This document shows, piece after piece, positions 23,101 to 35,039 of a stretch of DNA of 64,000 bases. This stretch comes from Mercurialis annua. Its lineage: Eukaryota; Streptophyta; Magnoliopsida; Malpighiales; Euphorbiaceae. Positions within the stretch are counted from its first letter, which is position 1, and every line of letters starts with the position of its first letter. The notes under the pieces were generated by a model, which was given only the letters and a program-made list of their open reading frames with translations, searched no databases and was not told the DNA's origin. A program made the translations under genes and the position numbers. The stretch is from the NCBI RefSeq assembly GCF_937616625.2, contig NC_065570.1, forward strand, positions 9,682,001-9,746,000, written 5' to 3'.

Positions 23101-24424
23101 TTAATTTAATATATAGTATTTAAAATTGGTCCTTAAATAAAATTTATGCGAGTTCGGGTCGATTTTTTTTACACTTAACATTGAAATTTAATTAATAATT
23201 ATATTTCAGGACAATAGGTAAAAATAGGTTAAATAAAGATTCGGGTTCAGGTTGGGCTTGATCTGAACCGAGTACCCGGCCCAATAATTATACCTTATTT
23301 CCCAATTTACTTCAATATTTCATTGAGGGTGATTTTGAAATTATTTTTGGTATAGTATGGTGTTTTGATTTCCACATGAAAAATTGAAATGACAGACTGA
23401 TTTTTATAAGAATAATTTCCAATCTGTCTGCAATAAACTTTATAGTCTATAGTATTCTATTAGAATTTTTGGTAGTATTGTAATATTATTTAATAGGCAT
23501 TAATTAATTCCTCTCCATTTTTTTTTTTTGAATTCCCTCTCCATTTTAATTAATTGCAGGTTTCTAGACAAAGCGGCTATTATTGAAGATACAGAGAATT
23601 CTTCTGAGAAGACAACCCCATGGAGACTTGCAACAGTGACTCAGGTTGAAGAACTAAAGCTTCTTCTTAATATGATTCCAATATGGCTATCAACTCTATC
23701 ATTCGGAATTAGTATCGCACAAACATCAACATTCTTCATCAAGCAAGCCACGATGTTAAACCGGAATATTGGTAACGATTTTCTGATTCCTTCTGCCTCC
23801 GTAAACGCACTAGGCGCCATCGGAACGATGATCTCCGTAGCCACGTACGAGAAGCTCCTAGTACCGATGTTAAGAAAGGCGAGAGGAAACGAACGAGGCA
23901 TTACGATACTTCAAAGAATCGGCATTGGCATAGGCTTTTGCATTCTTTCGATGATCACTGCAGCTTTAGTCGAGAACAAGAGACTAAACTCCGTTAATAA
24001 TGAACCGGTAAATGGCTCGTTTTCGATGAGCGTGTTCTGGTTAGCTCCACAGTTTCTAATAGTTGGTATCGGAGACGGGTTCGCGTTGGTGGGATTACAA
24101 GAGTTCTTTTATGATCAAGTTCCTGATTCAATGAGGAGTTTAGGTATTGCATTTTACCTTAGTGTGATCGGAGCAGGAAATTTCCTTAGTAGCATTCTGA
24201 TAACGGTTGTTGACGGTGTTAGTGAGAAATACGGGACGAGTTGGTTCGGTAAGGATTTAAATAGTAGTCGTTTAGACTTATTTTACGGGCTTTTGGCGGT
24301 TATGACCGGTGTGAGTTTGATTGTGTATGTGTTCTTTGCTCGGCGATATCCGTGTAAAAATATGCAGGGAAGGGGAGTTGTTGATTGCTCTGAAGAAAAT
24401 GCTGGAGGTAATTTAGTTGCTTGA
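20133..24424 (+). CDS. NPF5.6-like: NRT1/PTR family transporter, NPF5.6/5.7-like, copy 2 (complete)
   Basis: Exons: 20133-20268, 20505-20722, 22115-22659 and 23560-24424. They join in phases 1, 0 and 2 to give 587 residues, a normal NPF length. The ATG was chosen because it is the first after the TATA box and because copy 3 has its ATG at the equivalent place. Features in order: a hydrophilic N-terminus with WVFDSSLDHKGRLPLR (residues 17-32), the proton-coupling ExxER motif as EFSER (residues 48-52), GGFLADAYLGR after helix 2, GTGGHKPSLESFGADQFDD before the central helices, a long cytosolic loop around FLDKAAI, and FYDQVPDSMRSLGIAFYLS near the C-terminus. The family are proton-driven membrane importers; the substrate is not predictable here. 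Intron 2 (1392 bp) contains a SINE and a hAT-like MITE. No stop or frameshift is visible, so this is the one copy in the window that looks both complete and functional. Confidence 0.93.
20877..21013 (-). mobile_element. tRNA-derived SINE in NPF copy 2 intron 2
   Basis: On the - strand a tRNA-like head is seen with a box A-like TGGCTAAGACG and box B GGTTCGAACC, then a short body ending in an A-rich tail. A perfect 14-bp duplication AAAATCCTTTATTT flanks it (20863-20876 and 21014-21027). This marks retroposition and rules out a working tRNA gene. Confidence 0.88.
21336..21849. mobile_element. hAT-like MITE in NPF copy 2 intron 2
   Basis: Termini TAGGGGTGAGCA and the complementary TGCTCAGCCCTA, flanked by TTTGTATA and TTTATATA (8 bp, one mismatch). 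The interior is full of GGTTCGG and CCGAACC words, as in common plant hAT MITEs. Confidence 0.8.
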
Positions 24425-25373
24425 AATATAAATTAAATCTGATTATGATTAATAGTCATGTAACATGAATATTAATTTTTTTTATGAATATGAATTGTAT
24501 TAAAAAACAGAATATGTGCGAAATATAAATAAAAACTCCACTATTCCAAGAGTTTACGCGCAATCAAGACTAAGACTCTGAAAAAGAAGTTATTGAACAA
24601 CCAATAACAGAATACAGTTTGGATTTCTGTAAAAATCCGACCAAGAGTAAGGAAAACTTGGAATAATACACTTACAAATAAATGCAGCCCTAACAAAATA
24701 CTTAAGAACTAAATTTGTAATGTTTGTTCGCTTGTGATGAAATTTTTTTTCTGTTTCGACTTTTCCAATTTCCTATATAATTGTTTCTGAAAGACAATGT
24801 CAAAGCCTGTTATTAATGCCATTTGAAATTAAAGACCTCCAAAGAACTAGAAATTCTGGAAACGTATTTGGTCTAATCCAATAAAAACTACAAATTTACT
24901 AATCACAAAATTCCAAACTGAAATAGCAATGCAAGAAAATGTTATCCCGAAGCCGCATTGTTCAGTTTCGTAAAGTTGCAGGTTGAACAAGGTTTCTCTC
25001 CATTCTGCTGAATGATAGGAGTTGAAATACTTTTGTATTCTATGTGATTTCTGAGTCATTTACGTATATTGAGTGATTATGTTTGAGCATTTCAAGTCTT
25101 ATTTGCTGTTTGAACGTTTTAGGTACTATCGCACGTATTTTGCGGAGTTTCGGGTTAAAAATGTAAAATTGATGTTAAATGTTAGTTATTTAGCATCATA
25201 TGACAAGTACTAATTGTAAATAATATTACTCTAACTTCAATTGTCACTAAGAATCAAAATCCATATTTTTGGGGGTCTTGGTCAGCCATAAGTTGCCACA
25301 AACATGTCATCTCCAACAATTATGCATTGAACAACAACATTTGTAGTTGTTCATCTTTTTTCTTATTTTTAAA
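24425..25373. other. Intergenic, 3' of NPF copy 2
   Basis: No gene or clear repeat end is seen. The short open frame at 24847-25059 (-) has no recognisable domain. Confidence 0.4.
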
Positions 25374-25817
25374 CTAGTGTCGCTTTATGTGTTTTATGAT
25401 CAACATATTATTTGTATCTTTAGTTAATTATTATTTTTATTGTTATAAATTATATTTAAATGTAAAGTATCAAATTATTATTGTATAGTAGTTAATTATG
25501 AGTAGTCTATCTTATTTATAGAAAATATAAATTAAAAATATTAAATAATAATTAGATTAATAATTTATTAAAGTAATTTATCTTAATTAGACTTTTAAAT
25601 GATTAAATAATTATTATATATTAAAATAGTTTATTTGAGTTAGTATTCTAAATAATTATCTCTACATAGTATTATAAATAGTTTATTTTAGTTAGTACTT
25701 TAACTCTAATAATTATCTCGATAATTTTTTAATTAATAATTATGTTTTATAAAGTAAAAAGGACATGTACATAAATATGTCTGTCCCCTCCATCCGTGTT
25801 TTTATATATAGTTTAGA
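25374..25817 (-). mobile_element. Short Helitron, family H copy 4
   Basis: Starts at the + strand CTAG that forms its 3' end on the - strand. Its 5' end there is TCTAAACTATATATAAAAAC followed by ACGGATGGAGGGG, as in the other family H copies. The 3' hairpin is degenerate, suggesting an older copy. Confidence 0.7.
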
Positions 25818-25822
25818 TAAAT

Positions 25823-25912
25823 AGGAAGGAGGAAGTGAGACTCGAACACGAGACATCTTACAAGGATGCATGTGGCTATTACTACTATGCTACAACAACA
25901 CCGGCATCTTTT
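25823..25912 (-). repeat. tRNA-like sequence, probably a SINE fragment
   Basis: On the - strand, GTTGTTGTAGCATAGTAGT (box A-like) is followed by GTGTTCGAGTCTCAC (box B-like) at tRNA-like spacing. The acceptor-stem ends do not pair, so it is not a working tRNA gene. It abuts the 5' end of the Helitron at 25374-25817. Confidence 0.45.
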
Positions 25913-26063
25913 TCCTCATTTAACTGTTTAATTTGCTTTTGATTCCTTCAGGTGGAAAAACATTAAAAAATTCAATTGCCTTATCAAATAATTTATTTTA
26001 GCATGGTCACCGGTCATGGTGCATGATGTAACTAAAACCTGCTCAGGCATTTTATCGAACATT

Positions 26064-26360
26064 CACTACTGGAAAACAGGTGATTAGCGACGGAAATATA
26101 CGTCGCTAATCATCCAATATCCGTCGCTAATTAGTGTTAGTGACGGATTTGCGACAGATCACATCTGTCTCTTCAGAATCAGTCGCAAAAACATTTAACG
26201 ACTGAAATTTAGTGATGTCGCTAAAAATTTCAAAACACTCGCAAAAGAGTCCAGTTTGGAGACGGAAATAGAGACTCTTTCGCGACGGATATTTACATTT
26301 AGCGAGGAACTAGTCCGCCTCTAAATTGAAGAAGTAGCAACGGAAACAATATGTCACAAT
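26064..26360 (+). mobile_element. CACTA transposon left end, truncated
   Basis: Starts CACTACTGGAAAACAGG, then repeated short words such as AGCGACGGA and CCGTCGCTAA in both orientations. This is the subterminal repeat pattern of plant CACTA elements. No matching right end was found in the window. Confidence 0.65.
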
Positions 26361-26493
26361 TAGGTGTTAAAATCTCCTTATCTCAAACTCAAATAATCTG
26401 CAATCAAATCTAAGAAATTAACTATAAAACGTAATGATCTCCACAATTCTAACAAAAAAATTAAATTATATGAGCAAAAGATCATTTTAAATA

Positions 26494-26838
26494 GGCCAAA
26501 TGTCATAAAAAGGTCAAACCTCTCATAAAAGTTTCACAAAATTCCTGACCTTTCAATTTTATCGATTTTAGCCAAAAACAAATTATTTGGTTTCAATTGT
26601 GGCCAACTCTCAATTTGATTTCAATTTGCCTATGTGACGCCTATGTGGCATGCCAAATATTGAAAGGTCAGGAATTTTGTGAAACCAAATAATCCATTTT
26701 TGGCCAAAATCGACAAAATTGAAAGGTTAAGACTTTTCTGAGACCAAATAATCAGTTTTTGGCCAAAATCGACAAAATTAAAAGGTCGGGACTTTTGTGA
26801 AACTTTTGTGAAAGATTTGGCATTTTTACAACATTTTT
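26494..26838. mobile_element. Mutator-like MITE, family C copy 1
   Basis: Long inverted repeats with GGCCAAATGTCATAAAAA and TTTCACAAAA/TTTTGTGAAA blocks. The centre, reading GCCTATGTGACGCCTATGTG, is the reverse complement of the family C element at 38520-38877. The right end is degraded. Confidence 0.75.
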
Positions 26839-26966
26839 GCACAAGAAAAGATAAATGAACAGTTTTGCACAAGAAAAGATTATCTACCTCAACAAGAAAA
26901 GATAGAAAAAATACCTCAACATTTTAATTTTTTTTTTTACTCTTACACCTATTTATATTATAATTA

Positions 26967-27345
26967 GGCCTAATGGTAAAAAAAACCCAAACCTTTACGA
27001 TTTGTTGCAATTATATCCAAACCTTTTAATTTTTGCAATAATATCCAAATTGCATTTTTTTGTTGCAATAATATCCAAATTGCATTTTTTGTAGCAATAA
27101 TAGTCAAATTGATGGCTAAACTTGTTGTTTTCAATTAAGATATTAGGCTATTATTATGTTTTGATGTATAATAATATAGTAAAGGTCCCAAAAAATGGTA
27201 AAAAACTCAAAAAAATCACATAAAAAGTGCAATTTGGATACTATTGCAACAAAATAATGCAATTTGGATATTATTGTAAAAATTAAAAGGTATGGATATA
27301 ATTGCAACAAGTCGTAAAGGTTTGGGTTTTTTTTTCCATTAAGCC
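26967..27345. mobile_element. Mutator-like MITE, family A copy 3
   Basis: Terminal repeats GGCCTAATGGTAAA and CCATTAAGCC, flanked by a perfect 9-bp duplication TTATAATTA (26958-26966 and 27346-27354). 379 bp. Confidence 0.9.
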
Positions 27346-27369
27346 TTATAATTATACCTAACTTTCATT

Positions 27370-29190
27370 ATTATTTTATTCTAACCGTATTTTTTTCTAT
27401 TTTTAAGTGACAACTGTCATTTTTTTTCTCTCTCTCCTTTTCTCTTTGTTCTCCATTCTTTTTCTTCTCCTTCTCTTTTCTTTTTTTTCCACCATTCTTT
27501 TTCTTCATTTTTTTCTTCTTCTTCTATTTTTTCTTCTTCTTTATTTCTTCTTCATTTTTTTTTTGTTGAACTCCTTCATTTTTGTTCTATTCTTTTTCAT
27601 CGTTAATTCATCATTCCGCCGTCGCTCCGCCATTATTCCGCCGCTGCTCAGCCTTTTTTCATATTCAATTTTAGCGTTTTTTTTCTCAACTCGTGGTGAG
27701 TAATACGATTTGTTTAACTTTCATATCTAAATAAATTACTCTTGAATTTTTTCAATTTTAGATCTAAAAATCTGCATTAAAAACGTTTGTACACACAAAA
27801 ATGATTTTTGAAAAAAAAAACTGCTTATGATTATCATATGAGTAGCATCACTGCATTATCATGCAAGTATCATAACACTGCAAAAAAATCAATTTTTTTT
27901 ATTAAAAGACAGCGTCTGATTATCATATTATTATCACTACGTTATCATGTCGTTATCATAACAGTATATGATTATGATAAGGTTATGATAATACAATGTA
28001 CGATAATGATAACTGGATGATAATGAATTATAATAAGATTATGATAACTGGATGATAACGTACGTGAAAATATAATTACAAAAAGATTCATGACACCAGT
28101 ATGATAACCAGATGATAATAAAATAATAAAGTTATGATAATAGTAGGATAATATGATACATATATGTAAAAAAATTACATAAAATTATGATAATGAGATG
28201 ATAATGTAAAGATAATAGTATGATAATATGATACCTGTATGAAAAAATAATTCCAAAAAAATTATGATAACGAGATGATAATGTGAAAATAATAGTATGA
28301 TAATATGATACATGTATGAAAAAAACAGTTACAAATAAATCATGACAAGATGATAAGGTGAAGATAATAGTATGATAATATGACTTTATTATACTTCATT
28401 ATCATACTATTTTCTTCACATTATCATCTCGTTATCATAATTTTTATGTAATTTTTTTTCAAATAGGTATCATATTATCATAATGTTATCATAACTTTAT
28501 TATCATGTCATTGTCATAACATTATTATTTCTGTACAATAATACATTATCATTTCCGTATCATATGATTATATTATGATAACGAGATGATAATACAGTGA
28601 TAACAACATGATAATCAATTTTTTTTGTAGAAACTCTTTCTGCAGTGTTATGATAATAACATAATAATACAGTGATACTCATATGATAATTAGAGACTGT
28701 TTTTTTTTTATAAAAAAATCATTTTTTCTGCAGTGTTATGATAATCAGATGCTGTTTTTTTTTTTTTGCAAAAAATCGCTTTTTGTGCAGAAAATCATTT
28801 TTTCATCATAATATCGTTTTTTCATGCAGATTTTTTGATCTAAAATTGAAAAAAATTCAAGAGTAATTTATTTATATCTGAATGTTAAAAAATCGCAATA
28901 ATCATCATGAATTAAAGAAAAAATAAAATATGAATGAACAATGCAGCGACGGTAGAGCAATGAAGAAAAGGCGGCGAAGCGATGAAAGAACGGCGAAGAA
29001 AGAAAAATGGAGAAGAAATAAAGAAGGAGAATAAAATTGGCGAAGAAAAAAAGAAACAGAAGAGAAGAAGAATAAGAAGAGGAGAGAGGAGAGAGAGAGA
29101 AAAAGAGAAGGAAATATAAAAATATAACAGTTGTCATATGATAAGTAAAAATATATATTTAGAGTAAAAATTAATAAAAAATATGTATAA
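27370..29190. mobile_element. Long inverted-repeat element, about 1.8 kb
   Basis: The left arm (about 27370-27830) and right arm (about 28790-29190) are diverged reverse complements. Both read inward through TGACAACTGT, a CT-rich stretch, CCGCCG/GCCGCC words, then AAATAAATTACTCTTGAATTT and TTTAGATC. The centre (27830-28790) is made of repeated ATGATAAT/ATTATCAT words. It resembles a Mutator-like foldback element; exact ends and target duplication are not resolved. The open frames in the arms are low-complexity artefacts. Confidence 0.7.
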
Positions 29191-29653
29191 TTATAATATA
29201 AACATGCTTTAAAATAAAAAAATAAAAGCAATAAAATGATGAGATATTTTCTCTATCTTTTTCTTATTGAAATAGAAAACCAAATTATTTTAAAAAATAG
29301 AATATTATCCTAATTTTTTCATATTTTTTTAAATGACCAGGTAAAGTAAAATTAATTTTGCTTAGAATTTTTAAAAAATAATAAAAAGGGCAGATGCCTC
29401 CTTATCCACCATGTGGCTACGCCACTGCCACCTCATATTTTTTTCATTATATGAATAGGCCATTTTATATATTATGTAATGTATAAAATGGAATGTTAGC
29501 AACATGTACAATTTATTCTTCTAAACTTGATCTTCAAATTACATGCCATTAGGCAAATGTACGACAATATTCTTCTAAAGTTTTGAAAATCTTTGAATAT
29601 ATTCTTGGGATAGTATCGACTGACGAGTAGAAACCACCACCATAGTTTCCTTT

Positions 29654-29836
29654 TTTTTGGTAAACCCATTCGGTTTTTAAAAATTCGCCTTGACTAATCC
29701 GGATCTGACCCGCGTCGCGCACCTAATATGGTGGGTGAGTCTGCCAGTGGAAATTTTCTGCATTCACAAATACTCGAATTCGAGACCTTTCTTTAACAAT
29801 ATCACACCGTTTACCACTTGTACCAATCCCATTGGT
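29654..29836 (-). mobile_element. SINE with 14-bp target duplication
   Basis: On the - strand the head reads CAATGGGATTGGTACAAGTG, with a box B-like TCGAATTCGAGT further on, and the tail ends TTTACC followed by an A-run. The flanks CCATAGTTTCCTTT (29640-29653) and CCATAGTTCCCTTT (29837-29850) differ at one base. Confidence 0.82.
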
Positions 29837-30309
29837 CCATAGTTCCCTTTAATTCGTTGAAATTTGAATAGGAGTAGCAATGATTTTCCAAAAAAGTGTA
29901 GCTAATGGTAAAATGCGTGCGATCTAAGAAAATAAGAATATTGGGCAATCATAGTTTTGCAAAGGAATATTTATTGGACCAATATCCTCTTTGTAAAGTC
30001 AAAACGTAACTCACTTGAACATTGGATTATGGATAAGCACTCTCTATTTGGACGGTATATATATAAAGGCTCACTTGATTTTATCATTAAATATATAAAT
30101 ATCGAGTTAATTCTGATAAGAACCTAATACATACATATGGGTGTTGAGAGTATTTTGGATGTCTCGGTGTACAAAATTTTCCCTTCCACGTTGAAAGGGA
30201 CAACACAAAATTGATACCAAAAACTAACAGAGGGTTCCATTAACAACTATCAAGAGTTAGTGGTAGCGTCAGAGCATACAAAGAAAGAAAAGATATAGTG
30301 ATTTAAAGG

Positions 30310-30430
30310 AATGTTTTTAGAAGCTCGAAAGAGAATCTGCAAGCCTTTGTGGCTCATTTTAACAACGGTTTCAAAATGGTGGAGGATTTGATTGATGACA
30401 CAACAGCTGATACAATGAAAGATAACACCA
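30310..30430 (+). pseudogene. Retrotransposon gag fragment
   Basis: A short + strand stretch translates to a piece containing LQAFVAHFNNGFKMVEDL, which resembles the gag region of plant Ty3/gypsy elements (LxxYIxRFNxE type). It is flanked by stops. It points opposite to the pol remnant that starts at 30540, so this area is rearranged. Confidence 0.5.
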
Positions 30431-30539
30431 GGTTATAATAATTTGAAAAATGTAAGGATCGCTTTGCTGAGCATAACATAAAATGTCTCAGGGTTGTCAC
30501 CCTTCCAATCAACTTCTGCACTTCTATAATGGTTTTGGC

Positions 30540-33500
30540 GCCTGCATGTTCATTATGGCTTCAATCTTTTCAGAATTTGCATATTCCTTTCTGAGATATC
30601 ATATACCCTAGAAATTCTCCAACATTAACTCCAAAAGCACACTTATATGGATTAAGTTTCAGATTGTACTTCCTCATCTTTTAAAAGCACATTTGTCCGG
30701 GTTAAGTTTCAGATTGTACTTCCTCATCTTTTAAAATACTTTCGCCAAATTTTTGGCATGATCTTCAATTCTTTTGGATTTCACCATAATGTCATCAATA
30801 TACACTTCTACATTATTTCCCAACAAATCAGCGAATATAAAATTCATCAGTCTTTGATATATTACTTCAGCATTTTTTAAGTCATGTCTTTTCTCCGTCA
30901 TCTTTATGCATTGGGATCTGATAAAACCCCTGAGCTGCATCAATGAATGCGAATACTTCATAGCAGTGGTGCAGTCCATCAACTAATCAATACTTGGTAA
31001 AGGATAGTTGTCTTTCAGTGTTGCTTTATTTAGATCAGTGAAGTCTATATACAACCTGAATTTTCCACTCACTTTTTTCACCAACACCACATTTGCCAGC
31101 CAATCAGGATAATAAACTATCTTGATAAATCCTGCTTCCAATAGTTCTTCCACTTTGTCTCGGATTACAATCTATTTTTCAGCTGAGAAAACTCTCTTTT
31201 TCTGTCTGACATGCTTGTATGTTAGATCAATATTCAATTTGTGAGAAGCAATTCTGAGATCCACCCCAACTATCTCTTCCGGGCGGCTAGCAAATTCCTC
31301 CCTTTTTTCTATAATTCCACTATAATTTTGTTTTGTATTCGTGTTGGCAAATAATCGCAAGTGTACGATATCGCTCAAGTAATATAACTTGGAAGACCAA
31401 GTATCGATCCCACAAGGAACAATGAACTAAACAACTAATTTCTAATATTCTTTAATTGGCTAGTAGGAAAATAAATGGATTTGTGTAAACTAATTATAAT
31501 CTAAAGTGAATTAACTCAAGTAATTAGATTAAAAATCTGAAATCAAACAAATAAATTGAAGTTTAAACAATAATGGTAAAAAGCTCAAGGATTGATAATT
31601 CCAAATAAACTAGTAGAAGAATGGATCAAAATTTATCTAGTGATTTTATTATGAATCGAGCTATTCTATTGCACCGAATCCCGCTCTCTCAAACCTCAAG
31701 GATTCAAATAAAATCACAACCTAATTAGCTTTTTCAATTATTAACTTGCTCTCACAATATTAAAACTGAATTAAATAACTAAATTGTAATTATGAAGCAA
31801 ACTCAACGACTACCTAAATTCCAACCCGCTCTCACGGTGTTTTCCTCTAAGTTTTTAATTACCTATGTCTATTTAATTAACAATCTCTCAATTAGTTAAT
31901 TAAATACAAAATCATGAACTAAGTGATCAAATTAATTCAAGCATTAATCTTAGTAATTAAAACACAATTTTACTCACTTAATAAATCCTAATCCAATTCG
32001 AAAACTAATCTAAGTGTTCATATCAATCCCCGAACAAAGGATTTAGTTACACATGCTTAAGCTTAAATTAAACAAAGAAGAAGATGAAGAATTAAACATA
32101 ATTAGAACAATAAATACCGGAGTTGTCAATTTCGGAAGAATCGTCTAGATTAAACTTGAAATCTTCACAATCGTTCTTTGCAGAAACTAATAATAAACTA
32201 CTTATAAACTGCTGAGAAATAGAAGCTAAAACGCTATTTTAAGAGAATGAAAATAAAACTAATGTAGTCTAAATTATTCTACGTCTTCAATTGAGTCTAG
32301 TACAAGGTCTTTATATAGTAGGAGAAGTTCCGGAGTCTTCTAATTCGTATTACAAATCAATTTGTAATAGGAATTGTAATTGTAATTTGAGGAGGAATCT
32401 CAGTCCAATTCAAAGTCTGCTGCACGTGTAATTCTCTTCTTTCCCGTTCGGGAAACCATAGTTCCGTTCGTGACATGCCCAATTTTCTTCTTTCCCGAAC
32501 GGAAGCCTCTTTCACGTTCGAAAAAACTTGAATCCGAAAGTTTTGAGATGTGATTTCTTCTTGAGTCCCGAACGGAACAAGGCCTTCTCGTTCGGGACTC
32601 ATGCTCATTCTGCATGGTTCCCGTTCGTGAAACCTTTGTTTCGAACGGGAACATCCCCTTTTTTCCTTAATCTCGTTCGTGAAGTTCAATTCCTTCGTCC
32701 GCAAGCTACGCTTTTTACTCGTACACGCAATCCACCATAAATTTGCCCCAAATAGTCGTTTTTCACCTAATTTCCACTGAAACACTAACAAACACTATTA
32801 AACGTAAAAACGCCAAATAATGTATAAAAACAATACTACACATGATGAAAACCGAGTAAAATCGACCCTAAATATAGGAGTAAAATACTCCTATCAATTC
32901 GCATGTATTCATGCCCATAACTTTACAGTTTTAAGGCCATTCTCCCCTAGGATCACAAATTTAAGTTCTCCGTGGGGGACATATTTTGCATCAGATTCCT
33001 CTAGTTCCATGAATTCAGGCGATTCCACCATGAAGGTTTCTGTCAATTTTCCAATTGAGGCCAAATAGAAAGATATGACCTCTTTCCTGCTTCCCATAAT
33101 TACTAATTGATCTACCTCAGTTGGTATTTTCATAATTAGAATATTATACATGCTACGTCTCCTATTTCATTTAGAATTGGTCTATCCATAATGACATTGT
33201 AGGGTACATCCTTATTGATAACATTGAAAATCAGATTTACCTTCTGTGTTGGTTCTGATTGGATCTCCTAGTAATCTCCGTTCCTCTCCTATTTCCAGCG
33301 TTAGTTCCACCTTTCTTCGACGGTAAACTTGTTCACCCATGATTGCTGAAATTGGGTTACATTCTGATTGTAGTTTCTTTAGTGTTCTATCAATCTTGAG
33401 GTAAACCTTTCAGGATATAAAGTTTACCGAGTTTCCTTGATCAACTAATATCTTTTTCACCCACACGTTCTCCACAATTGCTAATATTATCAGGGCATCC

Positions 33501-33850
33501 TGGTGTTGTAGTTCTTTTTCTCCCTTATTGCAAAAATTAAAAATTATATGATATCCTTACTTGCTAAGTCAGTATAATATTTCTGTTTTCTTTTCCTTCT
33601 TTTCATTCCATAGTTGCCCAAACAGAGCTTTTCCATATTTAATATATTTTCGATGAAAGATTATGGCCTTCAAGTTTCTCCGTTTATAATTTCCAACAAA
33701 ATCTTTTTATTAATGTGGTTTTCAGATCTTGATAAGTTCTGAAGAGTTTTCCTTCTAACTTTTTCCATCAACTTAAAGTTCTTGTTAGAGATGGATGTTT
33801 TTTAATCAACAAAGAAATAAGATTCTCACAGACGGCACCAAGTGATAAAT
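30540..33850 (-). pseudogene. Dead Ty3/gypsy retrotransposon: protease and reverse transcriptase remnants
   Basis: Read on the - strand from 33850 downward. TTGGTGCCGTCTGTGAG at about 33830-33846, directly after a TGATTTATCA, is the usual junction between a plant gypsy 5' LTR and the internal region. Next, about 33500-33410 holds an aspartic-protease-like ILVDQGNSVN. Then come a linker with SHKLNIDLTYKHVRQKKR (about 31220) and a reverse-transcriptase core with LKNAEVIYQRLMN and VYIDDIMVKSKR (about 30740-30880), where IDD stands for the catalytic [V/I]DD. A piece resembling GYMISQKGI lies at about 30600. Many stops and frameshifts interrupt it, and a solo LTR (31342-32896) splits it between protease and reverse transcriptase. 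It is not functional. Confidence 0.85.
31342..32896 (-). mobile_element. Solo LTR, 1555 bp, nested in the gypsy remnant
   Basis: Begins TGTTGGCAAATAATCGC and ends ACTCCTATCA on the + strand, with perfect 5-bp duplications ATTCG on both sides (31337-31341 and 32897-32901). On the - strand it reads TGATAGGAG to TTGCCAACA, the usual TG...CA form. I infer the - orientation from motif style. The host retroelement protein continues on both sides, which confirms the insertion. The open frames inside (32357-32791 and others) are not genes. Confidence 0.88.
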
Positions 33851-35039
33851 CACTAAAAACATGGGAATGATCTGCTAAACCTCATGGACGTGAGAACACG
33901 ATATGAAAAAAGGCTGAAATAGGTTTTTCGGGCGCTCGCTCTAACACTCAAGTAAGTATTTGGTGAAAAAGAAGAGTAAAGTAAGAAGAGAAAGATGTGA
34001 GATCAAAAAGGAGTACCTTAGAGTTTAAAAATATAGTTGTTTTTATAGTGTGCTTGTTCTTCTTCACTTGTGTTTCCAATAGCAAGATGTCCTTTTATTT
34101 TGTAGATGGAGTTGGACTTTTCAGTTATCTTGGTGTTCGGAGTGTGGTTGGTGTAGTACGTATATGTTCTCTTTTTTAGAGGACCTTTAGTGGTCCCCTT
34201 ACCTAACGTAGACTCCCTTTGTTTTGCAAGTAATGTTCCTTATGTCTTAGGCCCGACATTCCCCTTAGTGATGTTGATCCGGGATGAGAGATGAACTATT
34301 CCCGGATAAAGATTATTTTAGTCCAGGATTGGAATTCTCTTGGACATGTGGGGCTGTTCCATTCCATTTTGCTACAATTGGACATTATTTTAGAGGAGGC
34401 TTTGCTCATACTGAATTATCAATACATATGAAAAATAAGAAAAAAGCCCAAAAAAGACGAGATTCAGAGTCAAAAAGGTAAAAATAGCAAATGTTGCGAT
34501 AAACTTACTTGTCTTGAGAAATTGAAGGAGGAAAAATGGATTTGCTTTGAGGATTGGAAGTGAATGAGATCCTTTGCAAAGAACAGTAAATTATAGAAAG
34601 AGAGTAAAAAGATTCCAGAGAATAATTCGAAGAAAATTAGAAGTGAAATTGAATGAAGAAGAAGAAGTGGTATAACTGAAAAGGGAGGGAAAATTAAAAG
34701 GTCACGAATTTAATTTTTTCTTTCTCGGTTACCTCAAATGTCTTATTGATTGAAGCATTAAAAAGAAATAAGTAGACACGTGCCAGAAGCAATGATGAAA
34801 GCTAATGAGAAAATACTGCCTAAACCTAAAGGACACTCCACCACTTGACAGCTCGGGCAAAACTTTCTAAGACGAGACCCATTTAGGTGACTCGTTAATG
34901 TTACCTAATGTACTCGAGGAACATGATCATTGAAAGCTAACAACAGAGTCATATGGTAGTACCGAACCAAACTAATCCATGCTTATCTACAACAGACAAT
35001 TCGAACAAAAATATCTGACATACTGAAGGGAGGGACTAG
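33851..35039. other. Retroelement flank with LTR-like features
   Basis: The left edge looks like the 3' end of a - strand LTR, ending TGATTTATCA at 33841-33850, with LTR-style sequence such as GCGCTCGCTCTAACACTCAAG near 33930. The right edge (about 34985-35039) ends in a purine-rich GAAGGGAGGGA, a polypurine-tract-like site for the LTR at 35040. The open frame 34284-34481 has no domain I recognise. Confidence 0.45.

Noticed and set aside
27407..27703. Phe/Leu-rich open frame resembling a membrane protein
   Set aside because: It is a CT-rich low-complexity arm of the inverted repeat 27370-29190; the opposite arm gives the same artefact.
32357..32791. 144-codon open frame
   Set aside because: It lies inside the solo LTR, reads through repeated TTCCCGTTCG/CGAACGGGAA words, and has no domain.
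34284..34481. 65-codon frame (MRDELFPDKDYFSPG...) considered as an organelle-derived insertion
   Set aside because: I could not match it to a known chloroplast or mitochondrial protein. A search would be needed.
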